Notes: generated by a model not told the origin, from the sequence alone. A stretch of 46,930 nt of DNA from Bacillota bacterium (GCA_017556505.1 JAFYNS010000069.1:1-46930), one strand, 5' to 3'; shown: positions 14,730-22,830, counted from the first letter of the stretch. A program made the numbers and translations.

Positions 14730-17467
14730 TACGCGTTAACCTTCTTGGCTACCAGTTCCAGACGTGCTGTAACCTTAGCCAGCATTTCTTCATACTTAAC
14801 CTGCTTTTCTTTTTCTTCGTTGATTACCTTTTCAGGTGCCTTGCCTACGAAGCCAGGGTTTGAGAGCTTCTTCACAACTCTTTCCACTTCGCCTTCCAGC
14901 TTCTTCTTTTCCTTGGTCAGACGGTCCAGTTCAGCCTTGTAGTCTACCAGGTCATCCAGCGGAACGTAGATTTCAGCACCATCGATTACTGCGGACATAA
15001 CTTCTTCCGGAATGTCAGCCTTGTTTTCAGTGAAGGTAATTTCAGTGATATTCGCAATGCTCTGCAGATATCTTGCACCAGCCTTCATGGTTGCTGCTTT
15101 TTCACCTTCTGCCAGAATGATTGCTCTCAGCTTCTTGGAAGGCGCTGCATCTGCTTCTGCACGGATGTTTCTGATGGCACGGATAGCTTCCATCGCCATT
15201 TCCAGCTTCGCTTCTTCTGCAGGGAAGTGACAGCCAACGCTTGCCTTCGGCCATACGGACTTGATCAGGTAGTTATTTGGATTTTCAGCCTGTTCTTCGC
15301 CATGAGGCAGGTAGGACCAGATTTCTTCTGTGATGAATGGCATGAATGGATGCAGCATCTTCAGCATGTTCTTCAGACACATTACCAGAGTAAATCTTAC
15401 AACCTTCTTGTCTTCTTCATCTTCGCCCCACAGACGAGCCTTAACCAGTTCGATGTACCAGTCGCAGTATTCGTTCCAGATCAGGTTGTAGATTCTGTCA
15501 CCAGCCAGTGCCAGGTCGTACTTTTCCAGAGCGGAAGTTACGTATTCTACTGCATCATTTACACGGCTGATCATCCACTTGTCTTCATCCTTCAGTGCAA
15601 TGTTGCTGAAGTTGGAAACATCGCCGCAAGCCTTACCGCAGCAGTCTGCGCAGCACTTTGCCATTTCCTTGAAGTTGCCTTCTTCGTCCTGCAGGTTCAT
15701 AATTACGAATCTGGACGCATTCCACAGCTTGTTGGCAAAGTTTCTGCAGGATTCCAGTCTGTCGTACTTAAATCTCATGTCGTTGCCTGGAGTGATACCG
15801 GTGGACAGCATGAAACGGAGAGCATCCGCACCGTACTGTTCGATAACTTCCAGAGGGTCAATACCGTTGCCCAGAGACTTACTCATCTTGCGGCCTTCTG
15901 CGTCACGAACCAGACCGTGAATATATACATGATGGAATGGAACTTCGTTCATGGATCCCAGACCGGAGAATACCATTCTTACTACCCAGAAGAAGATGAT
16001 GTCATAACCGGTAACCAGTACATCGGTTGGGTAGAAGTAATCCAGATCCGGAGTCTTTTCAGGCCAGCCCAGAGTGGAGAATGGCCACAGTGCAGAGGAG
16101 AACCAGGTATCCAGTACGTCTTCATCCTGGTGGAAGTGAATACCGCCGCACTTAGGACATACAGCCGGTGTATCGTAATCAACCACAACTTCACCGCAGG
16201 TATCGCAGTAGTATGCAGGAATTCTGTGGCCCCACCACAGCTGACGGGAAATACACCAGTCTCTGATTTCTTCCAGCCAGCGCAGATAAGTCTTTTCGAA
16301 TCTTTCAGGAACGTGGGTCAGGTCACCCTTCTTCGCTGCTTCGATAGCTGGCTTTGCCAGTTCTTCCATTGCTACGAACCACTGGTCAGAAAGCATGGAT
16401 TCAATAACGGTATGACATCTGTAGCATTCGCCAGCAGGGATTACCTTTTCTTCCGTCTTTACCAGGTATCCTGCTTCTTCCAGGTCAGCAACCCACGCCT
16501 TACGGCATTCGTAACGGTCCATACCTTCGTACTTTCCGGCCATAGCATTCATCTTAGCATCCTTTTCGATGCAGGATGGCATTTCCAGGCCTGCTCTCTG
16601 ACCAACTTCAAAGTCGTTCGGGTCGTGAGCCGGTGTAATCTTTACAGCACCGGTACCCTTTTCAGGATCCGGATAATTGTCAGCGATGATAGGAATTTCC
16701 TTACCAACCAGAGGCAGAATTACCTTGGTACCAACCAGTTCCTTATATCTTTCATCATCCGGATGAACTGCGATTGCCACGTCGGCAAACATGGTTTCCG
16801 GTCTGGATGTAGCAACTACAATACCTTCGCCCTTGCCATCTGCAGCAGGGTATCTGAAGTACCAGTACTTGCCGTTTCTGTCTTCATGTTCAACTTCTGC
16901 GTCGGACAGGGAAGTTCCGCATTCCGGACACCAGTTGATCAGACGGTTGCCTCTGTAAATCAGGCCCTTTTCATATAACTTGATGAAGAATGTCTTTACT
17001 GCCTGGTTGCAGCCTTCATCCATGGTGAATCTTTCTCTGCTCCAGTCGCAGGAGTCACCCAGCTTACGGCACTGACGGGTGATTCTTCCGCCGTATTCTT
17101 CCTTCCATGCCCATGCACGCTTCAGGAATTCTTCGCGGCCCAGATCTTCCTTTTCCAGACCTTCTTCTTCTCTGATTTTATCTACAACCTTAACTTCTGT
17201 TGCAATTGACGCATGGTCAGAACCAGGCAGCCACAGTGCACTGTAGCCCTGCATTCTCTTCCAACGGATCAGTACATCCTGCAGGGTATGGTCTAATGCG
17301 TGACCCATATGCAGCTGACCGGTAATGTTTGGAGGCGGCATTACAATGGTGTAAGGCTTCTTGTCTTCATTCACTTCCGCATAGAAAGAATCTGTGGATT
17401 CCCACATCTCATAAATACGGTCTTCGAATTCTTTTGGATTGTAATTCTTCGCTAAATTCTTTTCCAT
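14729..17467 (-). CDS. valS: Valyl-tRNA synthetase, 912 aa
   Basis: Class I aminoacyl-tRNA synthetase charging tRNA-Val. Seen: N-terminal NYNPKEFEDRIYEMWE, the HIGH motif as HMGH at residues 53-56 inside PPPNITGQLHMGHALD, the editing domain, WWGHRIPAYYC with a zinc-like pair of CxxC motifs (CDTCGE and CPKCGG), the KMSKS motif in GRKMSKSLGNG, and a C-terminal coiled coil (about residues 845-912) as usual in ValS. Start at 17467 has AAAGGAAACAAA upstream; the frame stays open to 17608 but the conserved sequence starts at MEKNLAKNYN. It leads the operon valS-folC-GNAT-MFS and is controlled by a T-box plus a long leader. Confidence 0.97.
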   Translation of the reverse strand: MEKNLAKNYNPKEFEDRIYEMWESTDSFYAEVNEDKKPYTIVMPPPNITGQLHMGHALDHTLQDVLIRWKRMQGYSALWLPGSDHASIATEVKVVDKIREEEGLEKEDLGREEFLKRAWAWKEEYGGRITRQCRKLGDSCDWSRERFTMDEGCNQAVKTFFIKLYEKGLIYRGNRLINWCPECGTSLSDAEVEHEDRNGKYWYFRYPAADGKGEGIVVATSRPETMFADVAIAVHPDDERYKELVGTKVILPLVGKEIPIIADNYPDPEKGTGAVKITPAHDPNDFEVGQRAGLEMPSCIEKDAKMNAMAGKYEGMDRYECRKAWVADLEEAGYLVKTEEKVIPAGECYRCHTVIESMLSDQWFVAMEELAKPAIEAAKKGDLTHVPERFEKTYLRWLEEIRDWCISRQLWWGHRIPAYYCDTCGEVVVDYDTPAVCPKCGGIHFHQDEDVLDTWFSSALWPFSTLGWPEKTPDLDYFYPTDVLVTGYDIIFFWVVRMVFSGLGSMNEVPFHHVYIHGLVRDAEGRKMSKSLGNGIDPLEVIEQYGADALRFMLSTGITPGNDMRFKYDRLESCRNFANKLWNASRFVIMNLQDEEGNFKEMAKCCADCCGKACGDVSNFSNIALKDEDKWMISRVNDAVEYVTSALEKYDLALAGDRIYNLIWNEYCDWYIELVKARLWGEDEEDKKVVRFTLVMCLKNMLKMLHPFMPFITEEIWSYLPHGEEQAENPNNYLIKSVWPKASVGCHFPAEEAKLEMAMEAIRAIRNIRAEADAAPSKKLRAIILAEGEKAATMKAGARYLQSIANITEITFTENKADIPEEVMSAVIDGAEIYVPLDDLVDYKAELDRLTKEKKKLEGEVERVVKKLSNPGFVGKAPEKVINEEKEKQVKYEEMLAKVTARLELVAKKVNA

Positions 17468-17797
17468 TTTGTTTCCTTTCGTTTTATGTTTACTTTGCAA
17501 AATATTTACGTTTGACGCTTCGGCGGCTCCGCCGGCAGGGGTTTGTTGGATATTTACGGTCTTTCTCTCCAAAGATCCAACAAAACCATAGTTTCGCCCC
17601 GCTTTCATGTGCTTTCTATCCCGTAATTTGCATTTTTTAAATGCTTTTTTTCAAAAATCCAACAAAATCAGGATTTTCGTTGCATAAATTTAAAAATTGC
17701 TGCCAAAAATCCAATTTTCATGGAATAATTTCAGGTTTTCGGTCCGAAAAACACCAAAATATTGGATAAATCCTAAATTCAAGCAAATATATCCAAC
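17468..17797 (-). promoter_or_regulatory. 330-base valS leader between T-box terminator and start codon
   Basis: This gene-free stretch is A/T-rich and holds six copies of the hexamer TTGGAT/ATCCAA (see the repeat entry), a 10-bp hairpin at 17542-17584 and a short GC-rich palindrome CGGCGGCTCCGCCG at 17521-17534. The frame of valS is open upstream to 17608 but that part is low-complexity and is probably untranslated. Confidence 0.6.
17546..17796. repeat. Cluster of six TTGGAT/ATCCAA repeats in the valS leader
   Basis: ATCCAA occurs on the plus strand at 17575-17580, 17657-17662, 17709-17714 and 17791-17796; TTGGAT at 17546-17551 and 17762-17767. Two copies extend to a 16-base near-identical repeat CAAARATCCAACAAAA (17570-17585 and 17652-17667, one difference). 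The 17542-17551 and 17575-17584 arms form a perfect 10-bp hairpin; 17762-17768 and 17790-17796 form a 7-bp one. Chance would give far fewer than one copy in 250 bases. Confidence 0.75.
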
Positions 17798-18021
17798 TAA
17801 AAACGTCCTTCATGAGCTTATTCTGCTCACAAAGGACGAAATCATTTCCGCGGTACCACCTTTGTTCCTGCATATAAAATACAGACCCTCATTTGATAAC
17901 GAGCTCCAAAGTAACCTTCAGAAAACGCGGTCTCCTGGGGCTCTCAGCCACGGCCCCAGCTCTCTGTAGAGTGCTGTCTTTTCCTACTCCTCTTTTTCGA
18001 CGCTCTATTGACTTTTCAATC
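17798..18021 (-). promoter_or_regulatory. T-box riboswitch (tRNA-Val sensing) of the valS operon
   Basis: On the minus strand the T-box core AAGGTGGTACCGCG is at 17849-17862. Downstream CGTCCTT...AAGGACG (17832-17838 with 17804-17810, extended by TGAGC/GCTCA) and a TTTTT run form the terminator. The T-box bases would pair with the tRNA acceptor end and form the competing antiterminator. The Stem I region lies between 17870 and 18015; a likely specifier is GTT (Val) at 17913-17915, followed by a purine as is common. Uncharged tRNA-Val should switch on valS and the genes after it. Confidence 0.93.
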
Positions 18022-18027
18022 CATAAT

Positions 18028-18056
18028 ATTCTAATAATTTTTTACCGAAAAGTCAA
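18028..18056 (-). promoter_or_regulatory. Sigma-A promoter of the valS operon
   Basis: Minus strand TTGACT (18051-18056), 17-base spacer, TAGAAT (18028-18033). The predicted start lies right at the 5' end of the T-box. Confidence 0.85.
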
Positions 18057-18076
18057 GGGTTTCGGGGGATTCTCTT

Positions 18077-18853
18077 TTAAAAATCAGGCATGACATTATC
18101 TTCAAACAGAATATCCTCACAGCCAATTGTCAGATATCGAAGTCCTTTCACGGACCACAAAAGCATGTGTACTTCATATCCGTATTCTGTCCTATAGAGT
18201 TCGTCGTAAAGATAGATGTTCTTAGATTCCCAGAAACCATTTTCATTCCGTTTCTTTCTGAAAATCAGACCCTTTTCTCTGTCTATAAAACACACATTCT
18301 GAAAAATGACTTTCTGATAAAGGTACTCACCGGCCGGCCATGCTTCACCACAACCCAGGTATAAATGTACCCCCTTCCCTTTACGCCTTAGCGCCAGTAC
18401 GTCCGCATCATGAAAATGAAAAGCAGCTTTGATCTCACTGGGAATGTCCTGGAGTTCCAGTACAGCCTGCGCCGCAGCATTGATTTTATCAAATTCTGCT
18501 TTGCTGGTATCCTCCAGTTCTTTCAACCGGCAGTACGGTGTCTGTGGAATTCGGTTCAGTGCGATTAGACGCGGATCCAGCGTTTCCCTTGCCCAGCCCG
18601 GATATCGGTTTAATGCATAGGTCTTAATACCCTGATAGAAGTCTTCAAAGCATCGCACCGTCTCTTCCGGATCAAAGGCAGTTCCCTTTTCTTCATGAAA
18701 CTTCCGGTCATGTTCAAGTTCCTCTGCAAGATCCGCATCATAAAAAGTCTGAATCTCCTCGTCTGTATATTCCTTATCCGGTACCACCTTCATACCGGAA
18801 ACGTAGTGCAGCCCCTGCATCAGTTGATACCAGTCTTTCGTATAGTACTTCAT
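18077..18853 (-). CDS. DUF4085-type protein, first paralogue, 258 aa
   Basis: Starts with MKYYTKDWYQLMQ, which is shared almost exactly with the gene at 19826, and shares with it the segments DKEYTDEEIQ, RYPGWARETLDPRL near residue 95, FHFHDADVL near 150 and a C-terminal RTEYGYEVHMLLWSVKGLRYLTI. These match DUF4085 proteins, whose function is unknown. It is soluble and acidic with no signal peptide. The start at 18853 has AGGAG 9 bases upstream; a longer frame to 18913 runs into the small gene at 18880 and is rejected. It follows that 58-residue gene after 26 bases, so the two are likely co-transcribed. Confidence 0.8.
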   Translation of the reverse strand: MKYYTKDWYQLMQGLHYVSGMKVVPDKEYTDEEIQTFYDADLAEELEHDRKFHEEKGTAFDPEETVRCFEDFYQGIKTYALNRYPGWARETLDPRLIALNRIPQTPYCRLKELEDTSKAEFDKINAAAQAVLELQDIPSEIKAAFHFHDADVLALRRKGKGVHLYLGCGEAWPAGEYLYQKVIFQNVCFIDREKGLIFRKKRNENGFWESKNIYLYDELYRTEYGYEVHMLLWSVKGLRYLTIGCEDILFEDNVMPDF

Positions 18854-18879
18854 CGTCATACACTCCTGTAATTCTTCGG

Positions 18880-19056
18880 TTATTTTACGGACGGCTTCTT
18901 GTTTTCCTGCCAACTCTGCTGGGCTGCAATCGTAACAATGGTGTCTCCAAGCAAAGTTAATATCATGCCCAGAAAGTTTAATTCATCTATCGTCAGACCT
19001 TTTGAAATCAGATTTGCCGCTGCCGTTATAGCCGCTGTAAGTTCACATGGTTTCAT
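18880..19056 (-). CDS. DUF6774-type small protein, 58 aa
   Basis: A short reading frame beginning MKPCELTAAITAAANLISK and containing LNFLGMILTLLGDTIVTI followed by AAQQSW and a basic end KKPSVK. This pattern (early Cys-Glu-Leu-Thr, then LGDTLxTIAAQ) is that of DUF6774 proteins found widely in Clostridia; their role is unknown. The start ATG at 19056 has GAGGTGAC as ribosome binding site, which lies in the loop of a 7-bp inverted repeat (19055-19061 with 70-76). It is followed by the DUF4085-type gene after 26 bases. The protein looks like two amphipathic helices, perhaps membrane-associated. Confidence 0.75.
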   Translation of the reverse strand: MKPCELTAAITAAANLISKGLTIDELNFLGMILTLLGDTIVTIAAQQSWQENKKPSVK

Positions 19057-19076
19057 ATCCTGTCACCTCAGGATAT
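19054..19076 (-). promoter_or_regulatory. Hairpin that presents the RBS and embeds the start codon of the 58-aa gene
   Basis: AGGATAT and ATATCCT (19070-19076 and 19055-19061) form a perfect 7-bp stem with the Shine-Dalgarno GAGGTGAC as its 8-base loop; two bases of the start codon are in the stem. It could affect translation. A TATAAT at about 19074-19079 overlaps the left arm. Confidence 0.45.
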
Positions 19077-19120
19077 TATATGCATCCTGCTGCGAAACAG
19101 ATATTCCATCTATTTTTATA

Positions 19121-19151
19121 TATTAAAACAGCCGGAAAATACTCCGGCTGT
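19121..19151 (-). terminator. Terminator of hpt
   Basis: ACAGCCGGA (19128-19136) and TCCGGCTGT (19143-19151) form a 9-bp stem followed on the minus strand by TTTTAATATA. Confidence 0.85.
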
Positions 19152-19165
19152 CAAATTCTTATTTC

Positions 19166-19729
19166 CTATAACATATCCGTATTAAATTCTGCAATGTATG
19201 GCAGGTTGCGGTATTCTTCTGCATAATCCAGGCCATAGCCGATTACGAAGTAATCCGGGATAGTGAACAGAGACATGTCTGCCTTAAAATCTACGATTCT
19301 TCTGTCTGGCTTATCCAGCAGGGTTACTACCTTCAGGGACAGTGGATTTCTCTGCTTCAGCATGTTCACCACATCATTTAAAGTTCTGCCGGTGTCGATG
19401 ATGTCTTCAACGATAACAACATGGTACTGACTGATATCCTGATCCAGGTCCATGGTAATCTTAACCACACCGGAGGAACTGGTACCTGCATAGTAGCTTT
19501 TTGCACACATGAAGCCGATTTCACAAGGTACGGAAACGGCTCTGCACAGGTCTGCCATAAATACAAATGCACCCTTCAGAATACTCACCAGCAGAATCGG
19601 ACGGCCGTCATACATGGCGTCAATTTCCTTACCCGCTTTCGCAATAGCTTCCTTAATTTCTTCTTCGGTAATGATAACACGCTTAATTCCGTTGTTATAT
19701 TTTTCAATGTTTGCTTCACGATTGTACAT
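19166..19729 (-). CDS. hpt: Hypoxanthine phosphoribosyltransferase, 187 aa
   Basis: Purine salvage enzyme that joins hypoxanthine (or guanine) to PRPP. Seen: the PRPP loop VVIVEDIIDTGRTLNDVV near residues 102-119, the early ILLVSILKGAFVFMADL near 45, and the C-terminal YFVIGYGLDYAEEYRNLPYI, which holds the base-contacting residues. Length is standard. The start at 19729 was chosen for its AGGAGG 8 bases upstream; the open frame to 19789 reaches into the promoter. It is a single-gene unit. It fits in function with the nucleoside ABC transporter at 38853-43860. Confidence 0.95.
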   Translation of the reverse strand: MYNREANIEKYNNGIKRVIITEEEIKEAIAKAGKEIDAMYDGRPILLVSILKGAFVFMADLCRAVSVPCEIGFMCAKSYYAGTSSSGVVKITMDLDQDISQYHVVIVEDIIDTGRTLNDVVNMLKQRNPLSLKVVTLLDKPDRRIVDFKADMSLFTIPDYFVIGYGLDYAEEYRNLPYIAEFNTDML

Positions 19730-19765
19730 GAATGAATCCTCCTGTGTTGTTAACATACTACGTTT

Positions 19766-19794
19766 ATTATACTTCCCGCCGCACTTCAAGTCAA
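19766..19794 (-). promoter_or_regulatory. Sigma-A promoter of hpt
   Basis: Minus strand TTGACT (19789-19794), 17-base spacer, TATAAT (19766-19771). Confidence 0.87.
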
Positions 19795-19825
19795 TATGTA
19801 ATGAGCTTCTGTATCAGCGGAACTC

Positions 19826-20593
19826 TTATTCCAGTTCAATATCGAAATCGAAGGTAATATCTTCACATCCAATGGTCAGATATCCAAGTGATTCGCCTGC
19901 CTTAAACAGGAAGTGTGCTTCATATCCATTTTCTGTACGGTACACTTCTTCATAAAGATACCGGCATTCAGAACGATATACACCAAATTCGTCTGCCTCT
20001 GCAGAAAAGTCCAGAGGATCCGCATCAATCAAGCATCCTTTATGAAACACTACCTTGCAGTAAGGCGTACCTTCTGAGGTTTCATCACCGGTGCGCAGAT
20101 ACAGTTCCATATTATCCCCTGCAATCTTTACAGACAGTACATCCGCATCCTGGAAATAGAAATTATAAGCAAAATCTTCCGGCAGGTCCTGGCTGTCCAG
20201 ATCTAATCGGGCATCATCATTAATCATACGGAAGGTTTCCAGATTTTCCGCATCAAATCTGGAAAGCTGGCGATGTACGGTCTTCGGCAGTTTTCCCAGT
20301 GCTGCCAGACGTGGGTCCACCATTTCGCCAACCCAGTCAGGATATCTGTCCAGAACATGCTGACATTTTTCCTTAAACGCCTTTTCAAAATCCGCAATCA
20401 GATCAGCGACATCAACGGATCGTCCCATCAGTGCGTATAACCGTGTATTGTTTTCTACAGACTGAGTCAGAACCTGCTGATACATTTCCTGAAGCTCTTC
20501 TTCCGTGTATTCCTTATCCAGAACCGGCTCCATATCCATAGCCAGGTTCAGATTCTGCATCAGATAGTACCAGTCTTTGGTATAATATTTCAT
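19826..20593 (-). CDS. DUF4085-type protein, second paralogue, 255 aa
   Basis: Same family as the gene at 18077: begins MKYYTKDWYYLMQNL and has DKEYTEEELQEMY, RYPDWVGEMVDPRLAALG near residue 96, FYFQDADVL near 150 and TENGYEAHFLFKAGESLGYLT near the end. The two copies share ends better than middles, as expected for an old duplication rather than a recent one. Function unknown; no signal peptide and no membrane segment. AAGGAG is 9 bases upstream of the ATG. It has its own probable promoter (TATACT near 20633-20638, GCGACA 17 bases further upstream) and is divergent from the RelA/SpoT-domain gene. Confidence 0.8.
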   Translation of the reverse strand: MKYYTKDWYYLMQNLNLAMDMEPVLDKEYTEEELQEMYQQVLTQSVENNTRLYALMGRSVDVADLIADFEKAFKEKCQHVLDRYPDWVGEMVDPRLAALGKLPKTVHRQLSRFDAENLETFRMINDDARLDLDSQDLPEDFAYNFYFQDADVLSVKIAGDNMELYLRTGDETSEGTPYCKVVFHKGCLIDADPLDFSAEADEFGVYRSECRYLYEEVYRTENGYEAHFLFKAGESLGYLTIGCEDITFDFDIELE

Positions 20594-20694
20594 AATATCA
20601 CACGCTCCTTGTATTTGAAGTTACTATATCAGTATATCACAAATTTCCTGTCATGTCGCCATAATTCTTAACTTTGCATGCATGGAATTAACGT

Positions 20695-20723
20695 TTGCCA
20701 CAAGTCTGAAATTGAGGTATAAT
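20695..20723 (+). promoter_or_regulatory. Sigma-A promoter of the RelA/SpoT-domain gene
   Basis: TTGCCA (20695-20700), 17-base spacer, TATAAT (20718-20723), about 47 bases before the start codon. Confidence 0.85.
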
Positions 20724-20769
20724 ATAATGCATCAAAATTCACTCGATGATTAATCAGAGGAAGCAGAAT

Positions 20770-21582
20770 ATGAATAAAGAAGTCTTTTTAAAAGAATACA
20801 ACATTAAACCGGAAGAGTTTGAAAAAGCTGGTGTAGAATGGTCCAATCTTGAAGAAATCGCCGAAGAATATGCCAAAGCGGAAGACCATCTGCGGGAACT
20901 GGGAAAGGATTTCATCGACCAGTACCTTTATGATATCGACCGTGCGGGTATTCACTCCTACCGTTACCGTGTAAAAGAAAAGGGACACCTGCTTGAAAAG
21001 ATTATCCGTAAGAAAAAAGAAAATCCTGAAAAGTATGCAGAACTGGATAAGACCAATTTCAATCGTTACATCACCGACCTGATTGGTATCCGTGTGTTCT
21101 TCCTGTACCGTGAAGACTGGATTCACTTCCATAATTACATCACCAGTGTATTCGAAAACAATCCGCAGCTGTACGTGACTGACAGACTGGTGGATTTTGA
21201 TGAGAACCCGGATCATTTCTACATCGCAGAACGTCCGAAGGTTTACAAACGTTCCGGTGATACGAAAATCTACGATGACAGCCTGATTGACATCAAGGCG
21301 GACGGAATCTACCGTTCCCTCCACTACATCATTAAATATAAGGGATATTACGTGGAAATTCAGGGCAGAACCCTCTTCGAAGAAGGCTGGTCCGAAATCG
21401 ACCATGACATCGTATATCCTTACTATCAGGATGATGAAATGCTGAAGGATTTCTCCGGTATTCTGAACCGACTGTCCGGTATGGCCGACGAAATGAGTTC
21501 CTACTTCCGCAGGATGAAGCAGCTGAAAGAAGTTCACGATCCGATTTCAATTGAACATGAAAATGAAAAGTCACCTGAATAG
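20770..21582 (+). CDS. RelA/SpoT-domain protein (putative small alarmone synthetase), 270 aa
   Basis: Contains a single RelA/SpoT nucleotidyltransferase domain, roughly residues 40-225, with no HD hydrolase domain and no C-terminal TGS/ACT part, as in small alarmone synthetases. Seen: SYRYRVKEKGHLLEKIIRK near 58, FNRYITDLIGIRVFFLY near 91 (Asp-Leu-x-Gly-x-Arg, metal and substrate side), GIYRSLHYIIKYKG near 179, and VEIQGRTLFEEGWSEIDHD near 197 with the catalytic Glu. The expected reaction is pyrophosphate transfer from ATP to GTP/GDP. An extra N-terminal helical part and a long loop carrying YIAERPKVYKRSGD are family-specific. The start at 20770 has AGAGGAAG upstream; an ATG at 20746 lies before the binding site. 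Stands alone with promoter and terminator. Confidence 0.85.
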   Translation: MNKEVFLKEYNIKPEEFEKAGVEWSNLEEIAEEYAKAEDHLRELGKDFIDQYLYDIDRAGIHSYRYRVKEKGHLLEKIIRKKKENPEKYAELDKTNFNRYITDLIGIRVFFLYREDWIHFHNYITSVFENNPQLYVTDRLVDFDENPDHFYIAERPKVYKRSGDTKIYDDSLIDIKADGIYRSLHYIIKYKGYYVEIQGRTLFEEGWSEIDHDIVYPYYQDDEMLKDFSGILNRLSGMADEMSSYFRRMKQLKEVHDPISIEHENEKSPE

Positions 21583-21600
21583 CCAGGTGACTTTTATATT
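21567..21600. terminator. Bidirectional terminator between convergent genes
   Basis: AGTCACCTG (21569-21577) and CAGGTGACT (21584-21592) form a 9-bp stem that includes the region of the RelA/SpoT-domain stop codon in its loop. TTTTATATT follows on the plus strand and TTTTCATTTTC on the minus strand. Confidence 0.87.
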
Positions 21601-21609
21601 GCCTTAAAG

Positions 21610-22794
21610 TTATTTGAGGTCCTTTCCGCGGATGGTATAGGTTACATGGGATGTCGCCAGCTGTTCCGGTGTCGGGTCAAAATAGATATAGTTCGTGATG
21701 CCGGTCTTCGTCCAGGTTCCCTCGGAACGGTTCCATTTATTGCTGTTTCCCGGTGTCGGATCCACTACAATCCATCGTCCGTCCACATACACTTCTGCCC
21801 ACCAGTGGTCTACCTTTTCCGGATCCGGTTCGGTGCTCCAGTTATTGTACTGCTGGGAACCAAGTCCTACATGATGTCCGTTTACCAGACGTGCCGGGAT
21901 ATCAAGCTGACGTGCCAGTGCAACCACGATACCTCCCATTCCGCTACATACGGTCGCAACCTTGCCGTCAGAGGTGCTGTTTGCACTCTTTTTCTTATTT
22001 CGGAGATTATACAGGTTCTTATACGGGTCAGTATACTGTTTAGTTCCTGTGCTGAAAGCTACATCATCGTAGTAGAAGTTTTCTGCTACATATTCATAGA
22101 TTTTCAGAACCTTTTCGTAATCGGTTTCAGCCCCTTTGGTTACGGCCTTGGCAACCTTTTTAAAATACGCAACCTTCTTGTCTGTTACAGATGCAGTTTT
22201 CTTCGTTACCGGATCCTTAAAGAGCAGTCCCTTGATATCGCTCAGTTTCTTATCAGTAAAGCGGCTCTTTTTGTACTTGGCACCTTTGGCTGCCATCTTT
22301 TCGTTCTGCTCCGTGATGGTTTCATACTGGAGAATGGAGAACTGTCCGTTTTTTACGCGGATGTTGCAGTTCTTATAGAAGATATAGGAACTATCCTTGT
22401 TATCTTCTCCATCCGGATACATGGTCATATAAAGAACATGATCCCCCTCTTTCACTGGGTACTTACCGTAAGTATAAAGCGTTCCGGTGAATGTGTAATA
22501 GCCATCTTTTTCTGACGGATACATACGTCCTGCCCAGACATTTTTCGCACCCGCTGCTACACTTCTGGTACCAATACTCACCACTTCTGCCTGAATCGGA
22601 GTTTCAACTTCAACAGTAAGTGAACTGCCGTTTGCAGTTACCTTCACGAAATTATGCTCCAGATTTTCGCTGGAAATCAGTTCCGTTACTTCAATCGGTT
22701 CAGCAACTTCTTCTACTGCCGCAAATGCGCCTGCGGGTATCATTGTAACAATCAATGCCAGAACCAGCAGCACAGCCATACTTTTTTTCTTCAT
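21610..22794 (-). CDS. Secreted transglutaminase-like protein, 394 aa
   Basis: An exported protein: signal peptide MKKKSMAVLLVLALIVTM followed by IPAGAFAAVEE with an Ala-x-Ala cleavage site near residue 25. Residues 35-170 form an unassigned beta-rich region. The C-terminal part (about 210-360) is a transglutaminase/protease-like domain with the Cys-His-Asp triad: VATVCSGMGGIVVALARQ (Cys), VDHWWAEVYVDGRW (His) and VVDPTPG (Asp). In the envelope such domains may cross-link, cleave or modify proteins. No cell-wall anchor is seen, so it is probably released or bound through its N-terminal region. It has its own promoter, and AAAGGAGC precedes the ATG. Confidence 0.86.
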   Translation of the reverse strand: MKKKSMAVLLVLALIVTMIPAGAFAAVEEVAEPIEVTELISSENLEHNFVKVTANGSSLTVEVETPIQAEVVSIGTRSVAAGAKNVWAGRMYPSEKDGYYTFTGTLYTYGKYPVKEGDHVLYMTMYPDGEDNKDSSYIFYKNCNIRVKNGQFSILQYETITEQNEKMAAKGAKYKKSRFTDKKLSDIKGLLFKDPVTKKTASVTDKKVAYFKKVAKAVTKGAETDYEKVLKIYEYVAENFYYDDVAFSTGTKQYTDPYKNLYNLRNKKKSANSTSDGKVATVCSGMGGIVVALARQLDIPARLVNGHHVGLGSQQYNNWSTEPDPEKVDHWWAEVYVDGRWIVVDPTPGNSNKWNRSEGTWTKTGITNYIYFDPTPEQLATSHVTYTIRGKDLK

Positions 22795-22830
22795 CTTCCT
22801 GCTCCTTTCAGCATGGGAATTCTTTTCAAT

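Noticed and set aside
15227..16978. 583-codon open frame on the plus strand
   Set aside because: It lies antisense to valS, whose motifs are beyond doubt. The frame has no recognisable domain and is an antisense shadow of a codon-biased gene.
17468..17608. N-terminal extension of valS by 47 codons
   Set aside because: The extension is low in conservation, overlaps the repeat field and lacks an RBS; the ATG at 17467 has one and gives the normal ValS N-terminus.
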